A DNA stretch of 64,000 bases from Adiantum capillus-veneris (Eukaryota > Streptophyta > Polypodiopsida > Polypodiales > Pteridaceae). The notes below the pieces were generated by a model. It saw only the letters and a program-made list of their open reading frames with translations. It was not told where the DNA came from and ran no database searches. Below, in pieces: positions 46,930 through 58,325 of the stretch (within the stretch, counting starts at the first letter, position 1; each line of letters opens with the position of its first letter). The stretch spans positions 82,532,843-82,596,842 of the forward strand of contig CM043950.1 in NCBI GenBank assembly GCA_014529385.2, in the 5' to 3' direction. The position numbers and the translations under genes were made by a program.

Positions 46930-48560
46930 ATGCAAGGTCCACCGCTTGTTCAAGCTAGATCTAAGAAAGTATATATACTGAGTCTTCAAACTAGTAAACC
47001 AAGGGAAGAGAGAAGCAGGGTCCATCACTTGTCCAAGCTCATCTCTAGACAACATAGAGAGATGTTATGTCTACTAATTGTCCAATATAGACATGGAGAA
47101 ATGATAGAAGGTTGATCCACTTGTCCAACCTATCATCTCTAGTAAAATGGGAGGTTTGGCCTTAAGATTCACCATGTAACCAACATATACTTCATTGTAT
47201 TATGAAGAGTAGAAAAGAAAAGCTCCACCACTTGTCTAAGGTAGTTCCAAAACCAACATGGAGAGAAGCAAGCTTCACCATTTGTCCAAGATAGGTTCCA
47301 TTAAAACATGGAAAACCTCATATATGTTGTACATGGAAGCTTTTTTCCAAGGTCCACCACTTGTCCAAGCTAAGATCCATTAAAACATGGATAGAAACAA
47401 GGCTCCACAACTCATCCAACCTTTATAGCTGCGAAGTGTACCGGTTGTCTAAACTAGGCATGGGAAAATAATAGAAGGTCCACCACTTATCCAATATATT
47501 ATCTCTAATAGCATGGGAGGTTTGGTCTCAAGATTTAGGAATTGGCTGACCTGTATTTCATTGTATTATGATGAATTTGGTTTTAAAGTCAACTACTTAT
47601 CCAAGCTATAAGTTCATATCTTGAATGGTATTCCTTCCCATCACTTAGAAAACCAATGATATGTTGTACATGGGGGGGTTTGTTACAAGGTCCACCACTT
47701 GTCCAAGCTAGTTTCATTGAAACATGGATGAAGACAAGCTCCACCATTTGTTAAAGCTAGACTCCATTGAAATCTAGAAAATCCATTCTATGTTGTACAT
47801 GGGGTTTTTGTTTTAAGGTCCAACACTTGTCCAAGCTAAGATCCATTGAAACATGGAGTAGAGAAACACTCCACCACTTGTCCAAGCTAGGCAACATTGA
47901 TAGTAGTTGGTTTATTTTGAAGATCCACCACGTGTCTAAGCTAACTCTATTGAAACATAGAGAGAATCAAAGGTCCACCAATTGTTCAAGCTAGGCTCCA
48001 TTGAAACATGGACAGAAGCAAGCTCCACCATTTCTCCAAGATAGACTCCATTGAAACATGGAGAGAATCAAAGGTCCACCATTTCTCCAAGCCAAGATCT
48101 AGTTGTCCAACCTATAAGGTTATGTCTTAAATGGTAATCTTTCTAATCACTTGGAATACCCATGATATGTTTTACATGGGCGTTTTGTTCCAAGATCACC
48201 ACTTGTCCAAGCTAACTCTATTGAAACATAGAGAGAAGCAAAGGTCCACCACTTGTCCAAGCTAGTCTCCATTGAAACAAGGAGAGAAGCAAGCTCCATC
48301 ATTTCTCCAAGATAGGCTAGCATGGATAAGTGCACCTTGAAACCAACCTTCCTATGAGGCAATAGAGCATATGCTACATATTTTATGTATGCCCCATGCC
48401 TCAAATTAAGAAGTTATAGATTAGAAGTGGACCTTGCTTAAATGTCACATGCAATAAATTAAGGAAAAATAGCCAAGTGGATTGTATTTCTCAATGGATC
48501 CTTGCGTTCACAAGTTGTGAACCTTGAGTCACTTTTACATTAACTTGGACAAGTGGTGGA
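46930..48560 (-). repeat. Second inverted block of box repeats
   Basis: Boxes again read AGGTCCACCACTTGTCCAAGC with the linker GGCTCCATTGAAACATGGAG. They are more degraded than at 41-45 kb. The first units (46937-47470) closely parallel 41150-41560, including the phrase AAACCAAGGGAAGAGAG, so part of the right arm is itself duplicated. Confidence 0.85.
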
Positions 48561-49370
48561 CCTAGAAACCAAGCTCTCCATGTTGAGATAAGTTGTAGGT
48601 AGGACAATAGAACATAGACAACGATAATGGATGCAATATACTCCTCTCCTAATAATCCAATTGATTGAAACCATGATATTTTAGTTGTTTTCATTGTGTA
48701 TTGTATGTGCATAAAGTGGAATGAGACCTTAAGAAAACTCAAATTTTTGACAAAATCTCTATATTTTATACATGATATATTGAAAGTTGTCCAACCTGGG
48801 AATTGGGATTTTCCCACTTTACCTAATATGGTCTTTGTGTAAAACCAGTTCACGTCCATCTTTGAACAAATTGATAGTATGTCCTTGAAAGCATTATTCA
48901 AAGCGGTGCAGAGGGTTTGGAGAGGGTGGGGAATCAATGTCACAACCTCGGATGGATGAAAACAGAGAAAAAACAGTGCTGAATTTGTAGCAGATAAAGA
49001 GGATTGTTGCCAGCAAAGCACCGGATGCCAAGCTAGGTAGGATAGGCAAGATCTGTAGAGGGCTGATGTTGGCGCTGCCCCTTCTTATGCAAAAATGCTC
49101 CAGCCTGCCAAAAACGCAGATAGGTTGGGGTGGTTTTCCGCGATGAAAGAGCCCAAAAAGTGTAATGCTTGCTGGCAAAAGCAAAAACGCTAGCCTAATC
49201 TGCAAAAACGCAGGTGGAGGGGGGGTCCTCCACGATGAAAAACGCCAAAGTTCACCGCTTGCCTAGCTTTTTGCAAAACGCTGGCAGATATGATCTTGGG
49301 AGGGGTACCTGATGCGATGATCAAGCGCTGGTCCCAGGCCATGGAAAGCCGAAGTTGCTGATACCATGTG
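48561..49370 (-). other. Probable copia internal or leader sequence
   Basis: At 49030-49270 a unit of about 110 bp is imperfectly repeated, marked by CTGCGTTTTTGCAG-like ends and a GTGGAGGACC/GCGGAAAACC core. Frames reading through it give similar peptides (FHRGGPPLHLRFC, FHRGKPPQPICVF). Nothing was assigned as a gene. Confidence 0.4.
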
Positions 49371-49410
49371 AATTGGTGAGTGATACCATGTGAGAGTGCG
49401 CGTGTGCGGA

Positions 49411-49489
<79 letters not shown>

Positions 49490-49800
49490 ACAAACGCTAT
49501 GAGTGGTGAAGAGTGGGCGATCAGTCCTCCCATGACTACCATGAGCAAAAGACCCAATACAACAACCAGATGATGGAAGTGGGTACCCCCCTGCCCCCAT
49601 AAATAGGCCCCCCATAAATAGGCACCTAAGGAAGGGTACGGCAAAGCCTGGAAAATCCCCCACGACCTAACAAGAAACAAATGAAGTATGAGGGTGCCCG
49701 GACAAAGTGGACGGCCGCCCCCAATCTCGGGCGGCCGGACAAGGTACAACCTATGCTATGGGTGGCCAACTTGGAGGCACACTAGCCGTACATGCATGCC
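49363..49800 (-). mobile_element. Putative copia LTR end with primer site and GA tract
   Basis: The minus strand contains TGGTATCAGCAACTTCGGC (around 49352-49370), whose first ten bases match the Met-tRNA primer site, and a second ATGGTATCAC just beyond. Sequence to the right could be the LTR; it includes a GA tract (49413-49487) and a TATAAATAGG-like repeat of CCCATAAATAGGC. The far LTR border was not found. Confidence 0.4.
49413..49487. repeat. GA microsatellite, about 37 units
   Basis: Uninterrupted GA dinucleotides. Confidence 0.97.
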
Positions 49801-49869
49801 CTAGACATGTGAAGCAGCAGAGTGGTGTAAATCTAACAACAATGCCATGAGCACTATCTCCTCAGGGAC

Positions 49870-50280
49870 GGTTTTATGATGATACATGGAAGACTATGTG
49901 TCACTAGGTCATTGCGACTTAAGGTTATGGTAGAAATCCATGTCCCACCATATGCAAGGAATCGTGGTATAGATGCTACAGTGAAAGCGGTCGAGACATT
50001 CTTTTATAGGCCTACTTTGAGGAGAGATATGGATGCCTGTGCGCGAGCATGCATGATTTGCCAAAAGGTCAAGTTTGATAGGCAAAAGGCACTAGGGTTG
50101 TTACAAACACTGCCTATTATTTAGATAAGCCATGGAAAAGTATTGCTATGGATTTTATCTCTGATCTTCCAAGAACGCCAACAGGGAATGATGGTATATG
50201 GACCATTATTTGCAGGTTCAGCAAGCAAGAGGCCTTTGGGTTACAACCTACGTATGCCCCGACTCAACGTGTTCAAAATA
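49870..50280 (+). pseudogene. Gypsy integrase fragment
   Basis: The frame reads VEIHVPPYARNRGIDATVK, FFYRPTLRRDMDACARAC and MICQ. This is the integrase H-H-C-C zinc domain, but the second His of the usual H-x-x-x-x-A-G-H-x-G is Arg. A TAG at about 50122 and a frameshift lead to SIAMDFISDLPRTPTGNDG, the start of the catalytic core with its first Asp. The core ends soon after. A dead fragment of a gypsy element, unrelated in position to the gag at 7-8 kb. Confidence 0.75.
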
Positions 50281-51049
50281 TCAGTAATAATGGAGCCAGC
50301 TCATCACATGTACATACAGATTCAGTGCAATAGAAGTGGCCACTCCTCTACAAATGTTAAAGGTGTAACGTTCACTTCTATCATAGATAAAAATGACAAA
50401 AGTATGAAGGTTTCATTAAGTCATTTTTATCTATGTTGTATGATATTTCCTGCGGATACATGTGATGATAAAAGGATGCTAATCACACTAAATCATCTTT
50501 GGCATGTATATCTGGCATGCAATTATGGACGTTTGCAATTTCAAGAGGGGGATATGTCACGAGGCTATGGCAACCTCTAACCTTACTTGTTGGTTTCTTT
50601 CCCTTGTTTTTTATTTAATTTTTGTGACCCTCTTTTTGAAGTCACATATGGCTAGACATTGTATGGCCAATGTGAAACAATCGACGGTCGAGATTTTCAC
50701 CCATAGCAGTGAAGGGCAGGTCACCACGAAATGGTCGGGCCAGTGGGCACTAAAATCCAAGGAGTAAAAGTATGTCTAGGCTCTGTTCAAGTCATTTAGG
50801 CCCCACGCGACACTTATAAGTTGATGGGTACTTGGAAATTAACTCAAAAGAGGACACATGGAAGCTCCAGGTGAATTTGCCACTCATTAGCAAGAGGGGA
50901 CGCCCAAATTTGATCTGGGGCTGAATTGAAGCTTATTGTGAACTATTGTGTGTGTAAATAGTGGGTGCAAGTGATCACACCTTTAATGGAAAGCTTGCCT
51001 TCTCCCTTGTCTTATGTAGCACGATGATTCTGCTCTCGTTGAATACAGA
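50281..51049. other. No gene seen
   Basis: One 145-codon frame overlaps the integrase piece but shows no domain. The remainder has no repeat or coding signal I can support. Confidence 0.4.
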
Positions 51050-51052
51050 AAC

Positions 51053-51440
51053 GTGATGCCCCCCTCGAGGCTCTTGTCCGAAACTTTGTCTCGTAGAACA
51101 CACTTGATTGTAAGATATGCCCAACAAGGGCAAGGCCTAGAAGCATTGGGCTGTTTTCAGTGGATGAGAAGCGAGGGCATCTCTCCAGATGCAGTCACCT
51201 ACGCTTGCATTTTGAAGGTATGTGGCACTATGCAAGACACTGATAATATTCATGATGATATTGTTAGTCAAGGCCCCACCAGTTCTTGCTCCAGGAGCTT
51301 CTTGTCCGGAATGTGGTCTCCTGGAGTGCATTATTGATTACAGGGACAGGGCCAAGAAGCTTTGGGCTGTTTTCAGCAGATGCAAAGAGATGGACTAGTG
51401 CAGCAAAAGGATTTTCCCCAATTTCAACCGGCTCTAGGCT
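51053..51440 (+). pseudogene. PPR protein fragment
   Basis: The frame gives LIVRYAQQGQGLEALGCFQW, then MRSEGISPDAVTYACILKVC. This is one complete pentatricopeptide repeat of the plant P/PLS style, followed by the start of the next. A stop at 51337 interrupts it, and after a shift a second partial unit reads GQGQEALGCFQQMQRDG. PPR proteins bind organellar RNA. The fragment has no targeting sequence and no further repeats, and lies amid mobile elements, so it is a carried or decayed piece. Confidence 0.7.
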
Positions 51441-51462
51441 AAGTTGAGGCAAACCTTTGCCA

Positions 51463-51544
51463 AACAATGGTAGCTATTGGCTGCTCGTAATCAATTAGGC
51501 GGGAACAATGGTAGCTATTGGCTGCTCGTAATCAATTAGGCGGG
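51463..51544. repeat. Exact 41-bp tandem duplication
   Basis: Two identical copies starting AACAATGGTAGCTATTGGC. The first 8 bases of a third copy lead into the inverted repeat arm at 51547. Confidence 0.95.
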
Positions 51545-51783
51545 AACAATGGTTAACGACCTTTACCAGGAACCGGCCAAGAGTGGGGTGTAACTCTTAC
51601 ATACTATACGACATATTTATGTCATGATCTTATTCCATCTTGCCAACTTGTGCATCGTGGCATGATGAATGATATCACTATCTTGTATGACACTATATGA
51701 AAGAAAAAATGAAAAAGAAAGAGAGAGAGAGACCCACTCCAGCGAGCCCCAACTCGCCATTAAGGTTGGAATGCTTCAGTGAC

Positions 51784-51784
<1 letters not shown>

Positions 51785-51876
<92 letters not shown>
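51785..51876. repeat. CT microsatellite, about 46 units
   Basis: Uninterrupted CT dinucleotides just inside the left arm. Confidence 0.97.
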
Positions 51877-51878
<2 letters not shown>

Positions 51879-52616
51879 GAGTCATGCAGTATGAGGATCA
51901 GAGATGCTTGGGTTTGTTTTTGCTCAAGCTACGCAGACACAGAGAGAGCCTGATGAGAGGGAAGGCTAGCCAGTCCTAGAGACAAATCACAGATTTCTTT
52001 AGAGCTGCCACTGGACACCCGGAGGAGTTACTACCATAGCAGAGCTCGTCTTCTCACACCAGAGAAACACTGATCGACCGAGCGACTGAGCTTGGAAGAT
52101 CCAGACGCCCACGACTGCGGAGGACTACACAGCATCGACGGAGGCTACATCAGAGGATTCGGATCACTTTGGCTCGACATGCATGATGCCCGGTCAGACT
52201 ACTGACCATGGAGGAGATTGATGAGATCCTCCAGCGACCGATGTTGGATCTCTTGTGATCTAGCTATCCCAGCTAGCTGCTGTTCACACCTAGTAGTTTA
52301 GGATTCCATAGTATTTTATTGTCACATTTGTCATTTCATTTTTGTCATTGTTGTCATCTTGTTACTCTGACTCTGACTTTGTATCAGATCCACCACATTG
52401 TAACTTTCTGGTCTCATAGGTCACTTTGGCCTTTTGAAGACGTTAATAGAACATTTCATTTCTCTCTCTCTCTCTTTTACACACGCGTGTGTGTGGGGGG
52501 CGGGGGGAGAGCCAAGTTCACAACTTCACAGTTGTATTGTGTGTTGTGTGCACACACACAAAGAGTTGTCGCTGAATCATTCCAACCTTAATGGCGAGCT
52601 GGGCCTAGCTGGAGTG

Positions 52617-52725
<109 letters not shown>

Positions 52726-52950
52726 CTTTTTTCTTTCATATAGTGTCATACAAGATAGTGATATTGTTCATCATGCCACGATGCACAAGTTGGAAAGATG
52801 GAATAAGATCATGACATAAATATGTCGTCTAGTATGTAAGAGTCGCACCCCACTCTTAGCCGGTTCGTGGTAAAGGTCGTTAACCATTGGTACCATGAAC
52901 ACATATAGTGGCTGATGAACACACGCCCACTTATTAGAGTTGCTTTTTAT

Positions 52951-53390
52951 AAAGGGAAATTACCAAAATACCCCTCTAATTTGTGGAAATTCCCAAAATA
53001 CCCTTGTATCTAATTTGGTTGGATTGTTCAATATTTTCTAATTTTATTCCCTTTTGACAATTGAGATTCATTTTTGAGTGGTTAGCATGTAATTTGTCAC
53101 AAATTACCATTCAAAAAGGGCAATTATGTCTAAAATTAATGAAGCAGTCTATCTTCAAAGCCTACATAATCAACCCAAATTCTAGTTTTAGCATCTTGTA
53201 TTGAAAGACAATCAGTCTTCTTATTAAAAGCTACAAAAAAATTTATCTTTGGAGAAATTTAATCTCACAACCAGGGGTATTTTGGGAATTTATGGAAAAA
53301 TATTGAGGGTATGTTGGGAATTTTTGAAATTTGAGGGGTATTTTGGGAATTTCCACAAATTAGAGGGGTATTTTGGTAATTTTCCCTTTT
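52951..53390. mobile_element. MITE with inverted termini of about 55 bp
   Basis: The left end AAAGGGAAATTACCAAAATA continues through CCCCTCTAATTTGTGG. The right end (about 53332-53390) is its reverse complement, almost perfect over 55 bp. A degenerate copy of the terminal motif (GGGGTATTTTGGGAATTT) also sits at 53274-53292. There is no ORF. Total length about 440 bp, typical for a MITE. Confidence 0.85.
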
Positions 53391-54360
53391 AAAAATTTTA
53401 ATCATTCTGAATTTTCTCATGACCAATGCTTTTAGGCAGGCCTTGTGATTTTTTCACTTGTTTTAAACCAAACACTAGAGCAAGCAAGAGAGGAATTGAA
53501 ATCTATGAGAATAAACAAGATGAGGGGAATCTTATAGATGGTCGTGCGCTCTCAAAGGATAATATTGCCCAAGAATACTATGTCCAAAGTGGTTTGAGGC
53601 ATGGCTTCCTCTCTTCCAAAGAATAAGTAGCATGTGGGAGTGTCCGCAATCATGGTTCAATCGTCTTCGATTATACCATCTAACTCTTTGCTGCCAAAAA
53701 TCCAGGAAGGAAAGTGTGCAAATGTGTCACTTAGCTTGAAGAGAGTGTGCCAACTCTAATAGCTGTTGAGGAGGGAAGAGCATTAATTGTTAATTTTCTC
53801 TTATGATGACACTAATGGCCATGATAAAATTTCTCAACATTGTCCAACAAGTTGATGTGGTATTTGGAGGACGTAAACACATTTCTATGTACTTATGTAA
53901 GTCCTTCAGGTAGTATGCTAGCCTAAGAGGCCAACCAGTCTTGCTTGGTTGGCCTTGCCAAAGAAATTTGTTGATGCGATTTAGTATTGATGTGTTGTTG
54001 TGAGTTAGAAACAATATGTTTAGAGATAGTAGATTGTAGTGTGGACAAATTCAAAATTTAAATTGGACATAATCAAGTAGGTGTCTCATTTGAGTGTGCA
54101 GAGAGTGTTGTTTTGTCAAGCTAGAAGTAAACCATGTGAGTAGTTTAACTTTTCATCATGCAATAAGGAAATGACACAAACTACAAACTGCATATAGTGC
54201 ACATCATACAAAAGTTTCTTTTAGAAGTATGGTGGAGAGTCGGCATTGTCTCACCCCAACAATTTTAAGCAATTGATTGCTCCGGTCTCTCTGTCCATCA
54301 TCATTGTCACTGCCAGCATATCCATTCTTTTTATCATTGTAAATGATGCTCTCTGTTAGT
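53391..54360. other. No gene seen
   Basis: Only short frames without family resemblance. No repeats noted. Confidence 0.4.
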
Positions 54361-54364
54361 CCTT

Positions 54365-54745
54365 TAATCACTAGCCTTGTGGTTACTAACCCTTATGTAC
54401 TCATCCTCTATTGTCATGGTCTCTTTAATACCTTTTCTCATGTCTACTGCGATCTCCATCATCGTGTCTACTGTGATCTCAATCTTCATCTCTGCTGCCC
54501 TCATGATGAGCGTCGTGTTTACTTCTGCTACCATCTCTACCATCACCACCACTTTTGTGTTGTCCCTCTTCTTTCAACTTAGCCTCATGCTTAGGCTCCT
54601 TTTGCAGATCTTTGGTTCTCCCCACACACAGAAAGCGCGTGTTTCTCCTTGCCAGCGGTCTTGCTTTTAGGGGGGAAAACAACGATGAGCAAAATTTTGG
54701 CCAAGGAAGCTCAGTGTCATTCTTTTTTAGGTTTTCGGAAAACAT
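54365..54745 (-). pseudogene. RS/RD-rich (splicing-factor-like) peptide fragment
   Basis: The minus strand reads through GRTKDLQKEPKHEAKLKEE, a Gly/Asp/Arg/Ser/His stretch (GDGRDGSRSKHDAHHEGSRD) and, after a stop, RDHSRHDDGDRSRHEKRY. The His/Asp/Arg/Ser alternation resembles the RS or RD tails of nuclear RNA-processing proteins. It is interrupted by stops and has no RNA-recognition domain. Low-complexity coding is easily mimicked, so confidence is limited. Confidence 0.35.
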
Positions 54746-55760
54746 TTCCTGCTTTTGACTCTTCTAGGTGAGGTCGATGAAGAACTCTACTAACACTTTG
54801 TAAGAACAGTTGCTGTTGGCTTCCAGCTTTATGCAGACCTTTGAATGTAATGTGCTTCAGTTTTGATTGATGGTGAATGCTCAGGATGAATGCTCCGTGC
54901 GTACTCAAGGTTCCACTTTATTAGAGGTGTGCAAAGACTAGAATGATACTGTGAATGAAGGTTTTGTAAGTGATAAGAGAGAGGGAGAGAGAAAGAAGAC
55001 TAACACCAGATGGGGTGTCAACCCCCCTCCAAGGGCCCCCCTCTCTATCGCTAGAGAGGTTTTCACTTTAGATTGCACGAATGCTGATACAATGGTCCTA
55101 GATGCTGAGATGCTGATGGGATCTTGCGGTCGACGCTTTGGATCTGCGATGCTAAGGGCTCGAAACTGAAAACGCTAGGGCTGATCTAACATGGTAGTAT
55201 GATCTGACGATATGGCTAGGGCTGAAATCTGGAAACGCTGGGACTATGGCTGAAATCTGCAACTTCTGAAAAATTCTAGGGTTGAAAACTGACAGCGATG
55301 CGATCTGCTACTGATGGCTGAACACACTGATGGTCTGCTGGTCATGGCTGAAAACGCTGATGCAAAAACGCCATGGATTCTGATGGTACTATGTGTACTG
55401 GGTACTGGTACTGGTACTGAGGGTATTGACTTATGCTTGAAAAGTGACCCATGGGATCACTTATATAGGGGATTATAGCTAGGTGAGCAGTGTCAGATTG
55501 AACCCCACGACCTTCTAAAATGATGCTAAAATGTCACATATTAATAAGTTGATGAATTACTAATAAGAGGTGCTTCACATGCAGATAAATACCTAGGCTG
55601 GGTACTAATACAATTATATTGGAACACTCTCGAGTGCCTACACATAGCAGACATTGGATATGCTTATGTGCAATAAGAGGGTATACAACTAATCTAAAGT
55701 TCCTGGACATGCAGGTCCTGCGTACAGGCTCACAAGGGTACCAGAACACTTCCTAAGCTT
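54746..55760. other. Mobile-element-like spacer, no gene seen
   Basis: At 55150-55420 short phrases recur (AAACGCTAGGGCTGATC, GGCTGAAATCTG, GGTACTGGTACTGGTACTG). No domain. Confidence 0.4.
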
Positions 55761-55767
55761 TCCTAGG

Positions 55768-56412
55768 CTTCATTATGGCTGAGTTTGCCCTTGATCTCCG
55801 GAGTCATGACAGAAACTCAGTACGCTAAACTTTGTGTTGATGTATGCTCATGTGTTTGTGCGTGTGGTGTGTTGGATAGCATATGTTAGTACCTAGTTCT
55901 ACACCCACTATTGGGCACTGACGATGTTAGTGGGGATGTCATGGTATTTAGTCAATACTATGCATGATGGAGCTGATGGTTATATTGTCTTGTGGGTGAC
56001 TACCATGGGTCTATACCTTGCACTTTCCTTCAAGGGTGAATCTTGGCTTATCCTGGATTCATCTAGGTACATTTTTTAGTCATATATCGAACATGCAGAC
56101 TTCACATTGTGAAGTTTTCGTTCTAGTTATGACCGGTTGATATTGTGCTAATTCTTTCTATCTTTTGTGGTGCGTATGCCCTATCAACTACCTCATTTTT
56201 GTGCTAATTTTTTCAATTTAATGCTTCTTTTAGTGCTAGGCTTCATTATGGCTGAGTCTGCCCTTGATCTCCGGATTCATGACAGAAACTCAGTACGTTG
56301 AACTTTTGTGTTGATGTATGCTCATGTGTGTGCGTGTGGTGTGTGTTGTGTTGGGGAGCATATGTTAGTACCTAGTTCTACACCCACTATTGGGCACTGA
56401 CGACGTTAGTGT
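55768..56412. repeat. Direct repeat of about 165 bp
   Basis: 55768-55930 and 56239-56412 share CTTCATTATGGCTGAGT, CATGACAGAAACTCAGTACG and CACCCACTATTGGGCACTGA in order, with small indels. The second copy overlaps the presumed start of the copia LTR. Confidence 0.85.
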
Positions 56413-56635
56413 TACCATATACATGTGGTAGTGATGTGTGTGAACACACTAGGACCGTCGGGGTATTTTTTCCCTCTTTAGGAGGTTTTTTCCCCGTGCA
56501 TTGTATATACGTCCATTACTCTAGGTCTATCTATCTTTCCATTGCACATTGAGTAACACACTCACAGTTGTGTGTCTTGAGCTTCCTTTGTCTTCTCCAA
56601 GCTGTGTGCGTTTCTGTGCAACCCTAATTCCAACA
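56349..56635 (+). mobile_element. Putative copia 5' LTR (about 287 bp)
   Basis: TGTTGGGGAG at 56349 and TAATTCCAACA ending at 56635 give TGTTGG/CCAACA termini. It contains the pyrimidine-rich TTTTTTCCCCGTGCA-type motif common in plant copia LTRs. The primer site is next to it. The left border is uncertain because of the overlapping direct repeat. No 3' LTR was found. Confidence 0.5.
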
Positions 56636-56636
56636 A

Positions 56637-56650
56637 TTTGTATCAGAGCA
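56637..56650 (+). other. Copia primer binding site
   Basis: TTTGTATCAGAGCA. The core TATCAGAGC matches the Met-tRNA primer site, with TT in place of the usual first GG. Confidence 0.7.
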
Positions 56651-56998
56651 GGTTGCGTCCTCTCAGGCTTAGTCGCCAGCAGCTCCAGGACATGCCTGCT
56701 CACTTTCTCCAATTTCTGTGAGCTTTGGCAAGCATTCGCAGGTCGACAAAAATTTTGAGAGAACTCATAGAGCTGAGTCTGCTCATATTTCTGATTCGGG
56801 CTCATTTCGGCCTCTGTTTCCACTACAACCAGGTCTGCATAGGCAATTTCTTCATATTGTGCATAATTTTTTTCGGCGCCAATTACTGCATAACAAGTCC
56901 CATACAGTCTGCTGCGGGTTGTGCTATATAACATGTGCTGGTCTCACTCAGTTTCTCCTTATTTCGGGCAGTTTTCACATCAGGTGCAGTTATTTTCC

Positions 56999-58060
56999 AT
57001 GGCTGACAACAACACAAATGTGTTCAAGATGTTTGCTGCTGAGGACAGATTGGATGGGGACAATTACCCTATGTTGGCTTACATGATGCAACATGTTCTT
57101 GTGGCAAAGGGCGTCTGGAATATTGTGTAGGGCACTGATGTACGTCCTGGTTCTGAGGATATAGGCAATGTTGAGGATGTTGCAGGTCTTGCTGCAAGGA
57201 TTGTTGCTATTAGAGTTGTTTTGCCTACGACAGAACAAGCTCGTTGGGATGTAAAGGATGCGCAGGCTCATGCATTGATTGCGTTGTCTATGAAGCGCAC
57301 CATTACTCCTCACATTCATTCAGCTAAATCTGCAAAACATGCTTGGGATATTCTAGCAGGTCTTTATGCAAGCCGCAATGAGGCTAAAATTGCTTTGTTG
57401 CGTAAAGAGTTGGAATCGAAGATTATGCATGAGGAAGATGATATGGACACTTTCCTTGTTGGTGTCAAGGATATCAATGAGCAACTTATTTCTGCAGGTG
57501 AAGTCATTTCAGACAGTTCCCTTGTGCAGACTGTTCTTGATGCCTTACCAGATTCTTATCAGACTTTTTCTAGTACTTGGAGACTTATGACCCAAGGAAA
57601 TCCTGAAGTTGTCAAGTTTGATACATTATGCACATTGCTGCTGCAAGAGTCACTTTCCAGAAAAAACAGGACTAGGCAGCATGCAGTTAAACAGGCTTTT
57701 ATTACTTATCAAATAAAGGGTGGTAACAGCAATGCAACCACTTCTTATGGTTCTGTTGCGAGTGGAAAAATGCTTCCTGCTGGCAGCAATTCGTCTGGAA
57801 ACTCTGGTGATAAGGGAAAAAAGAAGATGCGTTGCCATTATTTTAAAGCTAATGATCACTTGATCAAGCAGTGTCCTAAGTTGAAGGCCAAAGAGGCTAA
57901 GAAGAAAGAGGGTGGTTCCACTGCAAATGCTGGTTCCACTACAAATGCAGTCATGGTTGAGTCTTCTGTGGAAGGAGGCTGTGATGCTGATGTTGATGCA
58001 GAATGGGCTTTTAGTGCAGAGTGCACTTATAATTCTGTTTTCCATGCGCATGCATGTTAG
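56999..58060 (+). pseudogene. Ty1/copia Gag
   Basis: ATG at 56999 (MADNNTNVFKMFAAEDRLDG). An in-frame TAG lies at 57128, after GVWNIV. The frame then stays open for 310 codons with the UBN2 Gag core: HAWDILAGLYASRNEAKIAL, MDTFLVGVKDINEQL, LDALPDSYQTF. The zinc knuckle (CHYFKANDHLIKQC) has Phe for its second Cys. A TAG at 58058 closes the segment. The 5' LTR and primer site lie upstream in the right order. Gag of this type forms particles with the RNA. One stop and one knuckle change make it defective. Confidence 0.85.
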
Positions 58061-58074
58061 TTGCTGCAGATTCA

Positions 58075-58325
58075 CATGTTGGTAATTTGATAGTGGTGCT
58101 ACAAAGCACATTACCTCACATCGAGAATTGTTCACCTCTCTCGAGTCTGTCCCTCATGGGAATTTAGTCACTTGTGCCAACAATGTCTTTTATCCGGTTC
58201 AGGGAGTTGGAAAGATTGTGCTTACTGCTACAAATGGCAGTTCTTTCACACTTGTCGATGCACTTTATGTACCTGGGATCAAGAAGAATCTTTTGTCTGT
58301 AATTGCACTTGCTAGACTTTGATTT
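58075..58325 (+). pseudogene. Copia protease remnant
   Basis: After a TAA in the W-x-F-D lead, the motif DSGATKHITS appears: the copia aspartic protease active site, intact here. NGSSFTLVDALYVPGIKKNL, the usual C-terminal part, follows. The frame ends with TGA at about 58320. Same order and strand as the Gag. Confidence 0.75.

Noticed and set aside
48491-49205. Minus-strand frames of 176 and 103 codons
   Set aside because: No recognised domain; they run through a repeated leader-like region beside a retroelement primer site.
49190-49749. Ser-Leu repeat proteins at the GA/CT tracts (also 51.7 and 52.4 kb) and the His-Thr repeat at 62.7 kb
   Set aside because: Translated microsatellites.
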